Assembly (NCBI GenBank): GCA_021229015.1
Contig: CM037777.1
Location: 22,666,852 to 22,730,851, forward strand
Reading direction: 5' to 3'
DNA length: 64,000 nt
Origin: Solen grandis
Taxonomy: Eukaryota; Mollusca; Bivalvia; Adapedonta; Solenidae
Part shown: positions 61,580 through 64,000 of the stretch, piece by piece
Position numbering within the stretch: the stretch's first letter is position 1
How the letters are laid out: the number at the start of each line of letters is the position of its first letter
The notes under the pieces: model-generated
Databases searched by the model: none
The model's input: only the letters and a program-made list of their open reading frames with translations
Told to the model about the DNA's origin: nothing
Made by a program: the position numbers and the translations under genes

Positions 61580-62505
61580 AAATATCATGGTGACTTTTTG
61601 CTTTTTACATGACTTCATAAAGGATTCACAATTTCAATGTCATCAAGTAAAGGACAATTTCAAGAAAGATTCCATCAGTAACAATGCCTTTCATGTGATA
61701 ACCATCACATATGTCCTCCATTATACCACATTACTGCAATGTGACTGGTTTATGCTTTGTAGTAAGATCTACAAAAGATTTCCCAATACCATACTTCTGG
61801 CATAGACAGCAGTTTGTTAATTTGTTTTGAATGGCACAATGTAGGCAAATCGCTTCATAACTCTTATATTTCCACCCCCATCAGCACAGAAACACTTTAT
61901 ACCAGTCCACAATTTTCCTCAAAATTTTTTAATTGCTTATGCTTTGTAGTAAGATCTACAAAAGAGTCATCGAAAGGTACATTTTCAATAAATTATGAAT
62001 CCTGACCATTTGCTATTTGAACATTCTTTAGCTTTTCTATGTACAAACTCAAATGGTTTGAAATTCAGTCTTTTGCATTGGTAATTATTATTGATTGTAT
62101 GCCTCTATCAGAAATGTTATGATCAACTTTTAATGCTAACGGAAATTTTGCATCAACATACTTCTGGTCATCAATAACATGGAGGTTATTTTCATGATCA
62201 ATGTTCATTTGCTCACCTTCATTATCAAGTTCAATTGGAAATTCCTGATTTTGAAAGTTTCTATGACTCCTTAAGACATGCATTTTATAGGCATTCCAGC
62301 TCTTGCTTACATACTGACAGTCGTCAAAACAACAATTAACGATAAATTTTGGATCATTTCTGTGTTGTCTAACTATATCAAAATATTATTTACACTATTA
62401 GGGACACCTCACTATATAAAATGCTGGAATTCAAAACTTCCTTCTAAATTTACCTTATTGCCAGTAAAGACAAGACAAAGTTCCACGCGACCTATTCATT
62501 GAATG
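61580..62505 (-). pseudogene. Decayed C2H2 zinc-finger protein relic
   Basis: Reading the - strand from 62505 down, protein-like segments appear in changing frames: VELCLVFTGNKVNLEGSFEF, then a C2H2 finger at 62334-62263 (CCFDDCQ, 12 residues, H-VLRS-H), then IELDNEGEQMNIDHENNLHV to a stop at 62065. Further pieces follow past the stop (SLYIEKLKNVQIANGQDS, FVDLTTKHK, NIRVMKRFAYIVPFKTN). Several stops and shifts break it. It resembles multi-copy uncharacterised invertebrate proteins, perhaps of transposon origin, from memory only. Confidence 0.5.
61751..61965. repeat. 28-bp direct repeat inside the relic
   Basis: A 28-bp sequence beginning TATGCTTTGTAGTAAGATCT occurs exactly at 61751-61778 and 61938-61965, 187 bp apart. 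It may mark a partial duplication of the relic. Confidence 0.75.
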
Positions 62506-64000
62506 GTAAGTGGGTGGGGTACCCGAATGAATTTATCAAGTAAATGAAATTATATAACTTAAGCTCTTGAATCACAAATATCAAATAAACTATTTTGGAC
62601 ACAAAAAAGGATATACTTTTCAAAGACAGCTATCGAATTACAACATTTATAATATATACTTTGCCAAAATTACGCTAAAATGCCCATTTGCCTATTCCTA
62701 CCTCTGATCACCGCGTGCTTTGCAGACGCCGAATTGTTCCTAATCTCGACAAAGCTATTAAATACATTATTAACGTACTTTATTGCATTTCATAGTATTT
62801 TTAATTTGTTTGATAAAGAAATACTTGCGCAAAATTATTTACCTCTTTATTTTTCGATATTTTGCGTATATTGATCAATATTTAGTGGGGTTTTTTAACA
62901 ACTACGAGTTTAGAGAGTATGGAGTGTGCTCGATTTGCACGCCGACAAAACACAGAGTGTTTTTTGTCTTGTTCGATCTTCTGAAAAGAACATCGAATTT
63001 ATTATAAACTCGATGTTTTGATAGTCAACAACAGTTTTTAAACTTCTATAAACTAGTCCGTTTCATGTTTGTAAAATAATTTTGAAATGATAGATCATAA
63101 TTTCTATATATATAAACACTACCGTTTTGCTTCTATGCACTTAACACCAAATGGAAACGGATGTGTTTAAGTAAAAATCACTCGTGTTTTGGTTTTGAAC
63201 ACGTTCAAAACACGTAACATGTTCCCATTTTTTACAGTGTACTGATACTTTTATATTAGGGTAAAGAGACAAAAACGTGTTGCAATTCCTTAATTTTTAT
63301 TTACATTAAACTGAATTTATATATAAATCAAAGACAAAGGGAAATGGTAATAGTAGGTATTGGAGTTTTTGGGGGATCTTTTTAATTATCAGTACAAAAC
63401 GGCAAAACGAAATGGTGATGTATGTATTTGTATAACACTGTAATGATCCGGCTGGTATTATAAACTTAGTTTTCTTTGAGAGGAAGAGAAATATTTTTGT
63501 GGTAAATTCAGTTCAAATTTTATTAATTGTCCGAGACATATTCTACAACACATATCTATAAATAGCTATTTACCGACACATAGTATTATTACAGACTTCT
63601 AGAGGATATGGTTAAATTATAATAGGTCTATAAAATAATTGATGTAATAATTAATTATATATTTATATAGGTGTCTAAATATATGTGTGTATGCATATGT
63701 TCGTATCATGTATTCAAAATCGCAAAGTGCATACATCAAATATCATAAACAGTTTTATACAAAGATTATTGAGTTATATTTCGTCCTGATTTTTCTCTCT
63801 TTTTCAAAAATAGATATTTATATTAGTTTATTTTCCCTTTTTAACGTATGATGGTTTAAGAATTCACATCCGTGGTGGATTGAAAATCTGTATTAAGTTA
63901 TCAAAAAATATTAAGCTTATCTTTTCTCGAAGCGAGCATAAATTCGACAACATTTGCCATTGAGTCCAATGATTTCACGCTGCTATGCAGGCAGTGATAA
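62506..64000. other. No gene seen
   Basis: Normal-looking AT-rich sequence. Small inverted motifs (GTTTTGAACACGTTCAAAAC at 63190-63211) are present; the open frames at 62680-63007 lack coding character. Confidence 0.45.

Overview
This looks like nuclear DNA of a bivalve mollusc. It is AT-rich, intron-rich and about half dispersed repeats. Several repeat types are familiar from bivalve genomes: CCGTC-type microsatellite elements, elements beginning AGCTCACCTGAGC, and tRNA-derived SINE pieces. A heterodont such as Dreissena is a guess; the species cannot be fixed from the sequence. No rRNA, intact tRNA, CRISPR array or bacterial operon is visible.

The main gene is on the + strand, from 5971 to 45737. 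Eleven spliced exons with good splice sites encode part of a secreted extracellular-matrix protein of the ADAMTS-like/papilin family. In order they encode a thrombospondin type 1 repeat (TSR), an ADAMTS cysteine-rich module, a spacer, a charged linker with a repeated RNP-x-FG motif, and three more TSRs. All intron phases agree except at one exon (26269-26439), which carries one extra base. No metalloprotease domain, start codon or stop codon is in the window, so both ends are missing.

A second gene lies on the - strand inside the 14.6-kb intron of the first (37191 down to about 31305). It has a short first coding exon and a long second one. The protein has a BESS-like segment and a very acidic tail, and its frame is broken once near 32035. 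I do not recognise the gene.

The introns are packed with repeats: ten copies of a TTAA-flanked, hairpin-forming MITE of piggyBac type; many long non-autonomous elements that share a 3' hairpin followed by CTTGT or CTAGT (Helitron-like in form); three TA-flanked MITEs, two of them with internal minisatellites; one small element flanked by an 8-bp duplication; and several nested insertions.

From 47671 to 47770 there is a 100-N gap. The next 13.8 kb (47771 to about 61560) is strongly homopolymer-distorted and should not be trusted base by base. A garbled copy of a SINE seen twice elsewhere in the window shows that it is damaged real sequence rather than foreign DNA. From about 61560 the sequence looks normal again and holds a decayed - strand C2H2 zinc-finger relic.
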